Numbered from the stretch's first letter, positions 36,404-46,468 are shown. The stretch: DNA of 64,000 nucleotides from Anaerococcus senegalensis JC48 (GCF_000321005.1 NZ_HE578909.1:86844-150843), one strand, 5' to 3'. A program made the numbers and translations. Notes: generated by a model from the letters alone, not told the origin.

Positions 36404-37339
36404 TTATTTTACTAATTCTAGTGGTGAGTCTACTTTTTCTTCTACTTTTTCACCTTTTAGATATTTTACTGCAGTTTCTAGGGCGATTTTTCCCATTTCT
36501 TTTGGTTTTTGTGCGACTGTTGCTGTCATTGTTCCTTCTTTTACTGCATTTATTGCATCTTCGTTTCCATCAAATCCAACTAAAACTATATCTTTTCCAC
36601 TTGCTTTTATAGCTTCGCTTGCTCCTAGTGCCATTTCATCGTTTTGGCAAAATACTGCTTTTACATCTGGTTGAGCTTGGAGTAAATTTTCCATTACTGT
36701 CATTCCTTCAGCCCTATCGAAGTTTGCTGTTTGGCTTGCTACTAGGTCAATTTTTTTATCTGTTGCTTTTTTAAATCCTTCTCCTCTTTCACGAGTTGAA
36801 CTTGCACCTGGAATTCCTTCTAGTTGAATTACTTTTGCATCTTTTCCTGCTTTTTCTAAAATAAATTCTCCAGCAAGTTTTCCACCTTCGATGTTATTAC
36901 TTGAAATAAAGCTTACTATTTCTCCTTCATCTGAGCTTCTATCTACACAAATTACAGGAATATTTGCTTCGTTTGCTTTTTTTACTGATGATGAGATTGC
37001 TGTTGAATCTACTGGATTTATTATTATTAAATCTACTTTTTGTGTTATTAAATCTTCAACTTGGTTATTTTGTGATGATGAATCGTTTTGTGCATCTGTT
37101 ATTACTGTTTCAACATCTTTATCTTTTGCAGCTTCTTCTACTCCCTCTCTAATTGATACGAAAAATGGGTTATTTAATGTTGATAAGGAAACTCCAACTT
37201 TTAATTTTCCGTCTTTTGCTTTTTCTTCCTTTTTTGTATTTGATGAATTATCTTTTGTATCTTGTCCTTCAATGCTACAAGCTGTAAATGTAAATATAGC
37301 TATAGCTAAAATAGCCAATATTTTTCTAAATTTTTTCAT
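36404..37339 (-). CDS. rbsB: Ribose ABC transporter substrate-binding lipoprotein
   Basis: 311 residues. Lipoprotein signal ending TFTAC (Cys21), then a type I periplasmic-binding fold: KVGVSLSTLNNPFFVSIREG, INPVDSTAISSSVKKANEAN, PVICVDRSSDEGEIVSFISS and VFCQNDEMALGA. Last gene of the ribose operon, 10 bases after rbsC. Ribose is inferred from the operon with rbsD and rbsK. Confidence 0.92.
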   Translation of the reverse strand: MKKFRKILAILAIAIFTFTACSIEGQDTKDNSSNTKKEEKAKDGKLKVGVSLSTLNNPFFVSIREGVEEAAKDKDVETVITDAQNDSSSQNNQVEDLITQKVDLIIINPVDSTAISSSVKKANEANIPVICVDRSSDEGEIVSFISSNNIEGGKLAGEFILEKAGKDAKVIQLEGIPGASSTRERGEGFKKATDKKIDLVASQTANFDRAEGMTVMENLLQAQPDVKAVFCQNDEMALGASEAIKASGKDIVLVGFDGNEDAINAVKEGTMTATVAQKPKEMGKIALETAVKYLKGEKVEEKVDSPLELVK

Positions 37340-37349
37340 GTTTTTTCTC

Positions 37350-38294
37350 CTATTTATTTCTTTTTCTGTCTATTAGAACTGCAATTAAGATTACAATTCC
37401 TTTTACTATTTGTTGATAGAAACTTGAAACTCCCAATAAGTTTAGTCCGTTATTTAGAACTCCTAAAATTAAAATTCCTATTAATGTTCCTGTTAATGAT
37501 CCGCTTCCACCTGTCATGCTTGTTCCACCTAATACAACGGCTGCTATAGCATCCATTTCGTAGGCAGAGCCTGCTGTTGGTTGAGCTGAATTTAATCTTG
37601 ATGTAAGTACAAGTCCTGACAAAACTGCCATCAAAGCACTTATTATATATACAAATGTTTTTGATTTTGCTATATTTATTCCTGATATAAAACTTGCTTT
37701 TTCATTTCCTCCTACAGCAAATATTTTTCTACCGTAGGATGTTTTGTTTAAAAGCATCCATAATATTAAATAAACTATTATAAATAAGATTACTTGGAAA
37801 GGAATTCCAAAAATTTGTCCTTTTCCTAAAAATTGAAAAGCAAAATCATCTCTTTGTCCTGCTATTGGTCTTCCATCCATTAAAACTAAGGTTAGTCCTC
37901 TAAATATTGTCATTGTTGCAAGGGTTACTATAAATGGTGCAAGTTTTCCTTTTGTAATTAATAAACCATTTATTAATCCCAAAATAAGACCCAATAAAAT
38001 CGCAATTATTATTGCAAGTATTGTGCTTATTCCACTTTGCATAAGCCAGGCAAATACTGCCGAACTTAAAGCGAGGGTTGATCCAACTGAAAGGTCTATT
38101 CCTCCTGTTAAGATTACAAAGGTCATTCCTAGGGCAACAAAACCATTTATTATTAATTGTCTCATTAAGTTTAATAAGTTACTTATTTGCAAAAATGCTG
38201 GATTAAGTACACTTACAAAACATATTAAAATTAATAAAGCAAGTATTGTGCCAAGATTTTGATTTTCTTTAAATCGATTTTTTATATTGGTCAT
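37350..38294 (-). CDS. rbsC: Ribose ABC transporter permease
   Basis: 314 residues, about eight to ten membrane segments; GMTFVILTGGIDLSVGSTLA and VVLGGTSMTGGSGSLTGTLI are the RbsC-type permease motifs, the latter holding the EAA-like loop. Overlaps the rbsA stop by four bases. Confidence 0.94.
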   Translation of the reverse strand: MTNIKNRFKENQNLGTILALLILICFVSVLNPAFLQISNLLNLMRQLIINGFVALGMTFVILTGGIDLSVGSTLALSSAVFAWLMQSGISTILAIIIAILLGLILGLINGLLITKGKLAPFIVTLATMTIFRGLTLVLMDGRPIAGQRDDFAFQFLGKGQIFGIPFQVILFIIVYLILWMLLNKTSYGRKIFAVGGNEKASFISGINIAKSKTFVYIISALMAVLSGLVLTSRLNSAQPTAGSAYEMDAIAAVVLGGTSMTGGSGSLTGTLIGILILGVLNNGLNLLGVSSFYQQIVKGIVILIAVLIDRKRNK

Positions 38295-39772
38295 ATTTTT
38301 CCTCCTGTGGCAAGGGTCATTACTTTTTCTTGACTTGCATTATCGCTTGAAATTTCTCCTTGCATTTTTCCTTCATATATTACATAAATTCTATTTGATA
38401 AGCTGAGTAGTTCTGGTAAATCGCTTGATATAAGTATGATTGATACGCCTTTTTTTGTTAAATCTTTTATAAGATCGTATATTTCTCTTTTTGCTCCTAC
38501 GTCTACTCCCTTGGTTGGTTCATCTAAAATTAAAATTTCTGGATTTATGGCATACCATTTTGCAAAAACAACTTTTTGTTGGTTTCCTCCTGATAAGTCT
38601 GAAACTTTTGATTCTGATGATTGGGTTTTTACTTTAAAACTATCAACCAGGCTATTAGAAAGATTTTTTTCTTTATTCTTATCTATAAAAGAATTTTTTG
38701 AAAATTTTTCAAAGTTTAATAAGGAGATATTTTCTCTAATAGATTCATCAAGTATTAGTCCTTCTTCTTGCCTGTTTTCTGTTACAAAACCAATTTTATT
38801 TTTTATGGCATCAATCGGTTTATTTATTACAACTTTTTTGCCATCAATAAAAACTTCTCCCCTATCTTTTGGGTCAAGTCCAAAAACAGATCTCATAATT
38901 TCAGTTCTTCCTGCTCCCATAAGACCAGAAATTCCCAAAACTTCACCTTTTTTCGCCTTTATATTTATATTTTCAAAATATCCTTTTCTACTAAAATCTT
39001 TTATCTCAATTTTTACATCAGATATTTCAGCATCCATTTGAGGATAAAAATCTCCAATATCACGACCAACCATAGCTGAAACCACTTCTTTTTCACAAGT
39101 TTGGTTTGTATTCATTAGTGATACTGACTTTCCATCTCTCATTACTGTTATTTTATTTGTAAAAGAAAATATTTCTTCCATCCTGTGAGAAATATATATC
39201 ATGGAAACTTTTTGATCTCTTAGTATTTTTATTAGCTTAAATAATTTTTCAATTTCATTATTGGTTAGGGCAGATGTTGGTTCGTCAAGGATTAGTACAT
39301 TTACCTTATTTAAATTCGCCTTGGCTATTTCCATCATTTGCCTTTGCCCTACGGATAATTTTGAAACTTTTATATCTGGATCTATATCTAGGTCAAATTT
39401 TTTAAGAAGTTCTATGGATTTTTTTCTCATAGCTTCCTTATCAAGAAAAATCCCCTTCCTAATTTCATTGTTCATAAAAATATTATCCATTACAGTAAGA
39501 TCTGGCCAATCTGATAATTCTTGGTGGATAAAACTTATACCATATTTTTTGGCATCGTTGGTGTTATTAATTTCAACTTTTTTCCCATCAATTAGTATTT
39601 CTCCCTTATCTTTTGGCAAAACTCCGGATAAAATATTCATGAGGGTAGATTTACCTGCTCCATTTTCTCCAACCAAGGCGTGAATTTCTCCTTCATTTAA
39701 GGTAAAATCTACTCCTTTTAGGACATCATTTTTCCCAAATGATTTGTAAATATCTTTCATTTCAATTTTCAT
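38291..39772 (-). CDS. rbsA: Ribose ABC transporter, duplicated ATP-binding protein
   Basis: 493 residues with two nucleotide-binding domains. The first has GENGAGKSTLMNIL, signature LSVGQRQMMEIAKA and LILDEPTSAL; the second has GLMGAGRTEIMRSVFG (degenerate Walker A, as in RbsA) and LSGGNQQKVVFAKW with LILDEPTKGVD. Standard architecture for the family. Confidence 0.95.
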   Translation of the reverse strand: MKIEMKDIYKSFGKNDVLKGVDFTLNEGEIHALVGENGAGKSTLMNILSGVLPKDKGEILIDGKKVEINNTNDAKKYGISFIHQELSDWPDLTVMDNIFMNNEIRKGIFLDKEAMRKKSIELLKKFDLDIDPDIKVSKLSVGQRQMMEIAKANLNKVNVLILDEPTSALTNNEIEKLFKLIKILRDQKVSMIYISHRMEEIFSFTNKITVMRDGKSVSLMNTNQTCEKEVVSAMVGRDIGDFYPQMDAEISDVKIEIKDFSRKGYFENINIKAKKGEVLGISGLMGAGRTEIMRSVFGLDPKDRGEVFIDGKKVVINKPIDAIKNKIGFVTENRQEEGLILDESIRENISLLNFEKFSKNSFIDKNKEKNLSNSLVDSFKVKTQSSESKVSDLSGGNQQKVVFAKWYAINPEILILDEPTKGVDVGAKREIYDLIKDLTKKGVSIILISSDLPELLSLSNRIYVIYEGKMQGEISSDNASQEKVMTLATGGKI

Positions 39773-39781
39773 AAAATCCTC

Positions 39782-40174
39782 CTAAAAGATATTTTTTGAT
39801 CTTAAAATTATATTTGAATAAGGAGTATCCTCACCAGTCCTTATAACAAATTTCACATCTTTTAATTTTTTCTTAAAATCTTCATGAGATATATATTCGC
39901 ATTCTAGCTCTGGTAAAAGATTTTTTATATCATTTTCTTGTTTAGGATTATTTTCTTTTATTTCTTCTGCCAAATAATAATATTCGCAGCCAAAATCTTC
40001 AAGTAAAATTTCTAAGACATGGATAAATTTAGGCTCGCCAAGCTTTAAAGCTAAGTCAATTTTTTTATCAGGATCAATTGGCAAACCACAATCTCCAATT
40101 GCTATTAAATCCATATGACCCAAATCAGAAAGTCTTTTTGAAATTTCGCTGTTTAATATTCCTTTTTCCTTCAT
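39782..40174 (-). CDS. rbsD: D-ribose pyranase
   Basis: 130 residues. Catalytic His in LSDLGHMDLIAIGDCGLPID (His20) and the C-terminal VIRTGEDTPYSNIILRS are diagnostic. Converts beta-pyranose to furanose ribose for the kinase. Four-base overlap with rbsK. Confidence 0.94.
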   Translation of the reverse strand: MKEKGILNSEISKRLSDLGHMDLIAIGDCGLPIDPDKKIDLALKLGEPKFIHVLEILLEDFGCEYYYLAEEIKENNPKQENDIKNLLPELECEYISHEDFKKKLKDVKFVIRTGEDTPYSNIILRSKNIF

Positions 40175-41064
40175 ATTTCTTTCCTTTCAAAATTATTCAC
40201 ATCATCAAGGCTTGGAATTGAGATGCTTGCTCCTTTTTTTGTAACAGATAAGGCTGATGCCTTGCTTGCAATTTCCATAGACTCTTTTGTATCCTTTCCC
40301 TGATAAAGTTGAGAAACAAAAAATCCTGTAAAGGTATCGCCTGCTCCTGTTGAATCAATAGCCTCAACCTTGAAAGAGTCTTGTTTTATTTTTTCATTTT
40401 TATCTATAAAGATTGAACCCTTACTTCCCAAAGTCATAACTATTTTTAAGTTTGGATAAGTATTTTTAAAATAAGAAATTTTCTCATCATTTGTTTTTTT
40501 TCCACTAATGCTTGCTGCCTCATGTTCATTAACCAAGATAAGGTCGATTTTTTCATAATCAAATTCCTTTATCCTATCTGTTATAGGAGAAGGATTCAAG
40601 ACTATTTTCATATTTTTCTCATAGGCTCTATCTATCAAATATTTCATAGAATTAATTTCATTTTGTAAAACTAAAACATCATTTCCATCAAAGTCTTCCA
40701 AAACTTCATCTATATATTTTTCATCGTTATCAAAATTAGCTCCCTTGTAAAGAACTATTGAATTTTCTCCCTTATCATCTACCTGAATTATTGCATTTCC
40801 TGTCATTTTTTCAGATTTTTTTATGTATTTTGTATTAACATTTTCTTTTTCTAAGTAATCAATCAAAAAAGACCCATCTTGACCCACACTTCCTGCATGA
40901 TAAACTTTATCAAAACTTTTAGCCAAGGCAACAGATTGGTTTAAACCCTTACCACCAGGTCTTTTTTCAATGCTTTTTGCGCTAATAGTTTCTCCAGGCC
41001 TTACAATTTCTTCAACCCTAAAAAATATATCAATATTTAAAGAACCAAAATTAAGTATCTTCAT
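40171..41064 (-). CDS. rbsK: Ribokinase
   Basis: 297 residues, PfkB family. NFGSLNIDIFFRVEEIVRPG, RPGGKGLNQSVALAKSF and the active-site STGAGDTFTGFF. Makes ribose-5-phosphate. Its start overlaps the end of the rbsR reading frame by 14 bases, which suggests coupling to rbsR translation, and that coupling would be affected by the rbsR frameshift. Confidence 0.93.
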   Translation of the reverse strand: MKILNFGSLNIDIFFRVEEIVRPGETISAKSIEKRPGGKGLNQSVALAKSFDKVYHAGSVGQDGSFLIDYLEKENVNTKYIKKSEKMTGNAIIQVDDKGENSIVLYKGANFDNDEKYIDEVLEDFDGNDVLVLQNEINSMKYLIDRAYEKNMKIVLNPSPITDRIKEFDYEKIDLILVNEHEAASISGKKTNDEKISYFKNTYPNLKIVMTLGSKGSIFIDKNEKIKQDSFKVEAIDSTGAGDTFTGFFVSQLYQGKDTKESMEIASKASALSVTKKGASISIPSLDDVNNFERKEI

Positions 41065-42051
41065 TTTTCATTCCTACACTTTCTCCAAAATTTATAAAAG
41101 GTTCTACCATAACCTTCCTACTAACTTTCTTATTTTTTATCAAATCATCTGCCATTTTAATAGAGTATTTTGCTATTTTTTCAAGATTTTGATCAATTGA
41201 TGTAAGATTTGGACTAACAAGATGATTTAAAAATAAATTATCATAGCTTATCAATGAAATATCTTTTGGAACTTTAACATTATTTTCAGAAAAAAATTTC
41301 AAAAGTCCGTATGATGACATATCAGAAAAAGAAAAAATAGCATCAACATTTTTTTCCAAAAAAAATTTTCCAGATTCATATCCACCCTCAAAAGTATAAT
41401 CACCGTGAATTATATTTGAAGAATTAATATAAATATCATTGTTCATAGCAGCTTTAATAGCTCCTGAAAGTCTTCTAGAAGAATTGGCAGTAGATCTTGG
41501 ACCAATAAGAATTCCAATATTTTTAAAGCCCCTATCAATTAAATACTGCATCCCCAAAAGACCACCCTTTTCATTATTTCCAGTTACCATGTGATAATTC
41601 CTGTCGTTAAAATCAACCTCATCTAAAAAAATAATATTATTTTTTTAATCAAATCTTGGTCAATATTTTTTACATTTCTATCAACTATCAAAGATGCTGC
41701 AAAAAAATTACTATTTAAAATTTTTGAAAATTTTGACTTTTCTAAACCCTTATTATTTGTGTTGTGAATATATAAAAAATACTTATATTTTTCTGCATAA
41801 TAGGTAAGATTTTTAACTAACAAAGAAAAAAATGGATTGGAAATGTCGGGAATGATAGCCATAATCACATTACTTTTTTTGCTAGCAAGAGCCTTTGCAA
41901 AATTATTTGCATTATAATTTAAGCTTTCGGCTGCATCAATAACTTTTTTTCTAGTTTTTTCAGATATTTTATTGTTAGTATTATTCAAAACCATAGAAAC
42001 TGTAGTAATAGAAACCCCAGCATGTTTTGCTACATCTTTAATATTTGCCAT
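41051..42051 (-). pseudogene. rbsR: Ribose operon LacI-type repressor, frameshifted in a T tract
   Basis: The 5' part (42051 to 41623) reads 142 residues: HTH NIKDVAKHAGVSITTVSMVL, hinge, and the first half of the sensor domain, ending KKIILFF and a stop. The 3' part continues in the shifted frame as LDEVDFNDRNYHMVTGNNEK and on to 41051. One extra T in the seven-T run (minus strand, 41629-41635 region) would rejoin them to a protein of about 333 residues, the normal LacI length. No ribosome binding site precedes the internal ATG at 41590. It could be a true null mutation, a slip-prone switch or a sequencing error. Confidence 0.85.
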
Positions 42052-42062
42052 AAAAAACTCCG

Positions 42063-42113
42063 TTAAAACGTTTTAATCATTTATAATATAAACTTTTAAC
42101 TTGATTTTGTCAA
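42063..42113 (-). promoter_or_regulatory. Ribose operon promoter and LacI-type operator
   Basis: Minus strand TTGACA (42113-42108), 17 bases, TATATT (42090-42085), then the perfect palindrome TTAAAACGTTTTAA (42063-42076) at the transcription start, 12 bases before the rbsR ATG. The central CG is typical of LacI-family sites; RbsR is the obvious ligand. Confidence 0.85.
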
Positions 42114-42153
42114 TATTTTTTTCTATTTCTTCTTTAAAAATTGTTCTTATAAA

Positions 42154-42203
42154 AAATAAGTCTAGAAAAACTATGAATAATCACAATTTTTCTAAACTTA
42201 TTT
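42154..42203 (-). terminator. Terminator after radA
   Basis: Two 17-base arms, AAATAAGTCTAGAAAAA and TTTTTCTAAACTTATTT, pair with one wobble around a 16-base loop; on the minus strand the T-rich tail follows. Confidence 0.8.
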
Positions 42204-42231
42204 AAATCTAACACTTTAATATATTTAATTT

Positions 42232-43605
42232 TTATTTTCTAAAAACATCCAAAATAACTTCTTTTATATTTTTCATCTCTTTTATCTGAAGATTTTCGAA
42301 TTCTTTTTTATCAATTTGAGATTTTCCTATATAGGCTTTTTTGTAGCCCAATCTTTCTAGCTCTTTTAGCCTTAATTTTATTTGTGGAACTTTTTTAAGC
42401 TCCCCAGTAAGGCCAACTTCTGCTATAAATACTGTTTTGTTATCGATTGGTTTTTTTAGGTATGAAGATGCAATTGAAATCATTATGGCAAGATTTACTG
42501 ATTGCTCTCTCATTTTAAGGCCACCTGTTGCCTTTATTATTACATTTTCATCAAACAAATTAATTCCAGCTCTTTCTTGTAAAATTGAAATTAAAGTATT
42601 TAAATCATCTTTTCTTAAACTATCTCCAATTCTTTGAGGATAAGGCATAAATGATTTTGAAACCAAAGATTCTATTTCAATTTCTAAAAGTCTTGTTCCT
42701 TCTTTCATTACAGAAATTGCAGATCCTTCTACTTCTGTATCTCTTTCTGTAATAAAATACTCTGAAGGATTTGTTATTTCAATCAAGCCTTCTTCTTGCA
42801 TGGAAAATAATCCAACTTCCCCTGTCGGACCAAACCTATTTTTTGTACTTGTTAAAAGCCTAAGATCATCTTCATTTTCTCCATCCAAAACTAAAACTGT
42901 ATCAACCAAGTGTTCCAAGGTTCTAAGTCCTGCCATTTCTCCCGTTTTATTCATATGACCAACCATAATAAAGGCTCTTTTTTTCTCAGGATTTTTAGCA
43001 AGGTCTACGCATTTATTTGCACATTCTATAGTTTGGGTTGGGGAACCTTGTTTGTTATCAAATTCATTTAGGCTAAAAGTTTGAATCGAATCCAAAATTA
43101 TTATATCTGCATCTTTTTTCTTTATTTCACTTTCAGCAAGATCCATAGAATTTGTCGATAATATCCAAATATTAGGAGAAATTTCTCCAATAATTCTATC
43201 GGCTCTAGACTTAATTTGCGATTCACTTTCTTCTCCCGAAATATACATAACCTTAAAGCCATCTTTAGCATAGGAAGATGATAATTGCAAAAGAAGAGTT
43301 GATTTTCCAGCTCCAGGTCTTGCAGTTAAAATTGAAACAGAATCTTTTACAAGTCCTCCTCCTATTGCCCTATCAAATTCTTCAAATCTTGATTTAATTC
43401 TTTCTGATTGGTCAAGTTTTATTTCTTTTAATAATCTTGCCTCATTATCAGAATCTATGGAAATCGGATTTTTTGATGAAGATTCTTTTTTTACAGTTTT
43501 TTCAATCAAAGTACCCCATTTTCCACACTCTGGACATTTACCTGCCCAAACAGCTTGTGTGTGACCACAATTTTTACATTCAAAAGCTTTTTTAAGCTTT
43601 GCCAT
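42232..43605 (-). CDS. radA: DNA repair protein RadA
   Basis: 457 residues from ATG 43605 (AGGTGAA site); a GTG nine bases earlier is less well spaced. N-terminal zinc finger CKNCGH and CPECGKWG (Cys10, 13, 24, 27), RecA-like ATPase with Walker A TARPGAGKSTLLLQ, the RadA-specific KNRFGPTGE, and a C-terminal Lon-like domain (FIAEVGLTGELKKVPQ). Acts in branch migration during recombinational repair. Overlaps the upstream gene by 14 bases. Confidence 0.95.
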   Translation of the reverse strand: MAKLKKAFECKNCGHTQAVWAGKCPECGKWGTLIEKTVKKESSSKNPISIDSDNEARLLKEIKLDQSERIKSRFEEFDRAIGGGLVKDSVSILTARPGAGKSTLLLQLSSSYAKDGFKVMYISGEESESQIKSRADRIIGEISPNIWILSTNSMDLAESEIKKKDADIIILDSIQTFSLNEFDNKQGSPTQTIECANKCVDLAKNPEKKRAFIMVGHMNKTGEMAGLRTLEHLVDTVLVLDGENEDDLRLLTSTKNRFGPTGEVGLFSMQEEGLIEITNPSEYFITERDTEVEGSAISVMKEGTRLLEIEIESLVSKSFMPYPQRIGDSLRKDDLNTLISILQERAGINLFDENVIIKATGGLKMREQSVNLAIMISIASSYLKKPIDNKTVFIAEVGLTGELKKVPQIKLRLKELERLGYKKAYIGKSQIDKKEFENLQIKEMKNIKEVILDVFRK

Positions 43606-44908
43606 TAAATTCACCTACTGCATAATTTACAGAAAATTTCTCACAAGCTTTTTTAGGATCTTCTTTGTAGATTTTTTCAAATTTATCTTTCAAAGTTTCT
43701 TTTTCATCTACTAATTTTTCTATACAAGTTAAATATGATTTTTCCTCATCGTTTAAAGCATTTTTTGAAAGAGAAATAAAATATTTTATCCATTCATAAA
43801 TAGTTTTGTCTTCATATTTTGCATCAAATCCTTTTTCACTTGCATCAATCTTTAATTTTTGACAAGCTTCATAGGTCATATTTTTAAAATCTTCCCTTAA
43901 TTTATTTAAGTTTTCTTCATTATAAAATAAGCCTTTCAAAAGAGCAGGGAAAGAAATATTGTATGGATAAGGAACTGCATCCGGCATTCTAATTTCTAAA
44001 TATTTTTTTGCCCTAACATCTGGAAAAACAATTGATAGAGCATGGAAAATCATCTCGTCTGAAAAGTCTTCATCCATTATTTTTTCAAATTTTGTATCTG
44101 CCTTATAAATATCTTTTCCATTTTCATGAACAAAAATTATATCTGTATCTAGAATTTTCTCTGCATATTTTTCATATCCCATATCTTCATCAAAGGCAAA
44201 TTCATAAACTCCAGTCCTGTTTTTATCACAATATTCCCAAATTTCTTGGCGAAGATTTCTCTTTTTATAAACTTCACCTTCAAAAATATAAGCATTATCA
44301 TAAAGTGTATACATAAAGGCTGATAGGGCATTTGCTACAAAAAATTTCTTTTTGAAATCTTCTTCATCATGATAATCAATAGCACTTTGAACACTTGCAG
44401 TTCCCCTCATCATATTTAGGGCATATTTTCCAGCAAATTCTGTAAAATATTTTTGCATATACCTATACCTATCTTTTGGAATAATTTTCAAATCCATAAT
44501 TTTTGATTTAGGATGATAGCCCAAAGTTTCTAAGTATTGGTTTTTTTCTTCAAAAATTGGCATAATTTCTGTCATTATCTTTTTATAAGATTCATCCAAG
44601 TCTTTTATATTTTTCTTTGCATCAATTGCAAGTTCAAATTGACCTGCAGGCTCAAGGTTTACAGCAATATCAGCTTTTCGAAGTCCAAGGATATATCCTT
44701 CTTCTTCATTTGTTAGCTCAAAACCCATATGATTTAATTTTCTTAGAGTATCTCCTACTCCTTTTTTACCAAAATAATCATAGGAAAAAATTTTATCTTT
44801 ATCTATAACAAAATGTTCCATTTCAAGACCCATTTTAAAATTTTCTTTTTGACTTTCACCTGATTTTATATAGGCTACTATTTTATCTTTTTTTTCTTGA
44901 TAATTCAC
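43592..44908 (-). CDS. Glutamate-cysteine ligase family protein
   Basis: 438 residues, GTG start (44908) with GGAGGATAAGC upstream. KMGLEMEHFVIDKD, VNLEPAGQFELAIDAKKNIK, MMRGTASVQSAIDY and EIRMPDAVPYPY follow the GCS2/plant-like glutamate-cysteine ligase pattern, where the acidic residues bind metal and glutamate. Expected product is gamma-glutamylcysteine. No glutathione synthetase is next to it and it lacks a fused ATP-grasp domain. Another amine acceptor is possible. Confidence 0.78.
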   Translation of the reverse strand: MNYQEKKDKIVAYIKSGESQKENFKMGLEMEHFVIDKDKIFSYDYFGKKGVGDTLRKLNHMGFELTNEEEGYILGLRKADIAVNLEPAGQFELAIDAKKNIKDLDESYKKIMTEIMPIFEEKNQYLETLGYHPKSKIMDLKIIPKDRYRYMQKYFTEFAGKYALNMMRGTASVQSAIDYHDEEDFKKKFFVANALSAFMYTLYDNAYIFEGEVYKKRNLRQEIWEYCDKNRTGVYEFAFDEDMGYEKYAEKILDTDIIFVHENGKDIYKADTKFEKIMDEDFSDEMIFHALSIVFPDVRAKKYLEIRMPDAVPYPYNISFPALLKGLFYNEENLNKLREDFKNMTYEACQKLKIDASEKGFDAKYEDKTIYEWIKYFISLSKNALNDEEKSYLTCIEKLVDEKETLKDKFEKIYKEDPKKACEKFSVNYAVGEFNGKA

Positions 44909-45070
44909 GCTTATCCTCCATCCTCTAGACTTTCACTAATTAATAATATACCCCTTTTGTCCTTTTAATAAATTTCTATCTTTTTACTAAATATTTTTTG
45001 GTTTGTTAATACTTTCTCTTTATTTTGAAAATGGTATATGATTTATATAAGAGATTAATAAGGAGGATAT

Positions 45071-45736
45071 ATGATTAAAAAAATTTTTATTGGCCTTTCC
45101 CTGCTAATTTTTATGACAGGATGTGGTAAAGAAAGGTCAGATACTAGTGTGGAAATTTATAACAAGGCTTCTTTAGAAAATAAGGAAAATAACTTAAATT
45201 CTAACGAAAAATCAAATACAAAAGAAGCTGCAAAAAAAGTAAAGGATCCATATCAAGAAATTTACAAAAAAATCGAAGGGATTAAATTTTATCTATCTGG
45301 TGGCTCTGAGATGGAATCAATTTATTTTTATAAGGATGGATATTTTGATGGGGCCTTAAAAACTGGTGATGGATATGAAATAAAACAAGCTTTTTATAAT
45401 GGAAAGTTTGATATAGTTGAAAAAATTGATAATACAAGCTACAAAATAAAACTTATAAGGCTTGATTATGATAGCAAAACTGGAGAAAAATCTAGCAAAA
45501 ATATAAATGGAACTAATTTCCAAATAACAAATATCAAAACAGATCTTTTTGATAATGAAAATAAAACCTATATTCTCCACCTGCCTGATACAAAAACAGC
45601 TTTTCTTAATGAAAATATAATTACTGGAATGAAAATGGCTGGAAATAACTTTGGAGAAGATAAGATTGGTCTTTTTCTTCTAACAAAAGAAGTTGCAGAA
45701 GGAGAATCTTTTGCCATGGTCCAATATAAAAAATAA
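45071..45736 (+). CDS. Lipoprotein, family A paralogue 1
   Basis: 221 residues. Lipoprotein signal ending FMTGC (Cys18), a polar Asn/Lys linker to about residue 65, then a conserved domain that starts IKFYLSGGSEMESIYFYKDG and contains NGKFDIVEKIDNTSYKIKL. The same pattern recurs at 45749, 48035 and 49436, so these four form one family. I do not recognise it from any named domain. Mostly beta-strand-like. First of a two-gene unit; 12 bases before the next. Confidence 0.75.
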   Translation: MIKKIFIGLSLLIFMTGCGKERSDTSVEIYNKASLENKENNLNSNEKSNTKEAAKKVKDPYQEIYKKIEGIKFYLSGGSEMESIYFYKDGYFDGALKTGDGYEIKQAFYNGKFDIVEKIDNTSYKIKLIRLDYDSKTGEKSSKNINGTNFQITNIKTDLFDNENKTYILHLPDTKTAFLNENIITGMKMAGNNFGEDKIGLFLLTKEVAEGESFAMVQYKK

Positions 45737-45748
45737 GGAGGAATTTTT

Positions 45749-46468
45749 ATGAAATTTACAAAAAAATTAGGATTAATTCTAGGCTTTATAATATTTATCC
45801 CATCCATAACACATGCAAGTAAGCTTGTTGATATTAAAGAAATTAGGGGAGATAAAAATCATTACATGGATTTTCTTTTTAACAATACACAGATGGTCTG
45901 TGATAAAAACGAAGTCCAAGAAAAATCCCAAGAAAATGGTCAAGGAAAAAATAAAGAGGATGAGAGATGGGAAGGCGATATTTTAAAAGAGCTTTCTGGT
46001 AAAAGTTTTTCATTTTATTCAGGACTTGGTGCTTGGATGACAAATTTAACCTTTACAGATGAGAAAGGAAATTTCAAGGCAAGTTTTTCAGATTCTGATA
46101 TGGACCAAGTTCAAGGGGCAGAATGCGTGGGAAAATTTAACCTTGTGGAAAGAATTGACGATACGTCTTATAAGTTAAAACTTTCAAATGTAAAAACTAC
46201 TTCACAAATTGGCGAATCTTATGTAGATGGGAAATTAAATATAGGAAAAAAAGTTCCCTATGGTTTAGAAACTTTGGAAAATCCCGATGAATATAATGCT
46301 TCCTTTAGCCTATATTTACCAAAAAGATTAAAGTCTCAAATAGATGAAAATGTATATGGCTGGGCATACAATGTAACTGATCACGCCTATATAGATGATT
46401 ACCAATCAAGAATTTTTATCCTAGCAAACGACTCCACCAAGGCTGGTTTTGCTGAAAATATAAAATAA
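45749..46468 (+). CDS. Secreted protein, family A paralogue 2
   Basis: 239 residues. Signal peptide FIIFIPSITHA then a mature start near residue 24; there is no lipobox Cys, unlike the other three paralogues, so this one may be released. Domain from SFSFYSGLGAWMTNLTF with VGKFNLVERIDDTSYKLKL and SFSLYLPKRLKSQIDENV. Probably co-transcribed with paralogue 1. Function unknown. Confidence 0.72.
   Translation: MKFTKKLGLILGFIIFIPSITHASKLVDIKEIRGDKNHYMDFLFNNTQMVCDKNEVQEKSQENGQGKNKEDERWEGDILKELSGKSFSFYSGLGAWMTNLTFTDEKGNFKASFSDSDMDQVQGAECVGKFNLVERIDDTSYKLKLSNVKTTSQIGESYVDGKLNIGKKVPYGLETLENPDEYNASFSLYLPKRLKSQIDENVYGWAYNVTDHAYIDDYQSRIFILANDSTKAGFAENIK

Noticed and set aside
38436-39041. 201-residue plus-strand ORF opposite rbsA
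   Set aside because: Composition is the complement of the rbsA frame (Ser/Phe/Ile rich); rbsA has the full ABC motifs.
41051-41590. Separate gene starting at ATG 41590
   Set aside because: It is the 3' half of rbsR in a shifted frame and lacks a ribosome binding site.
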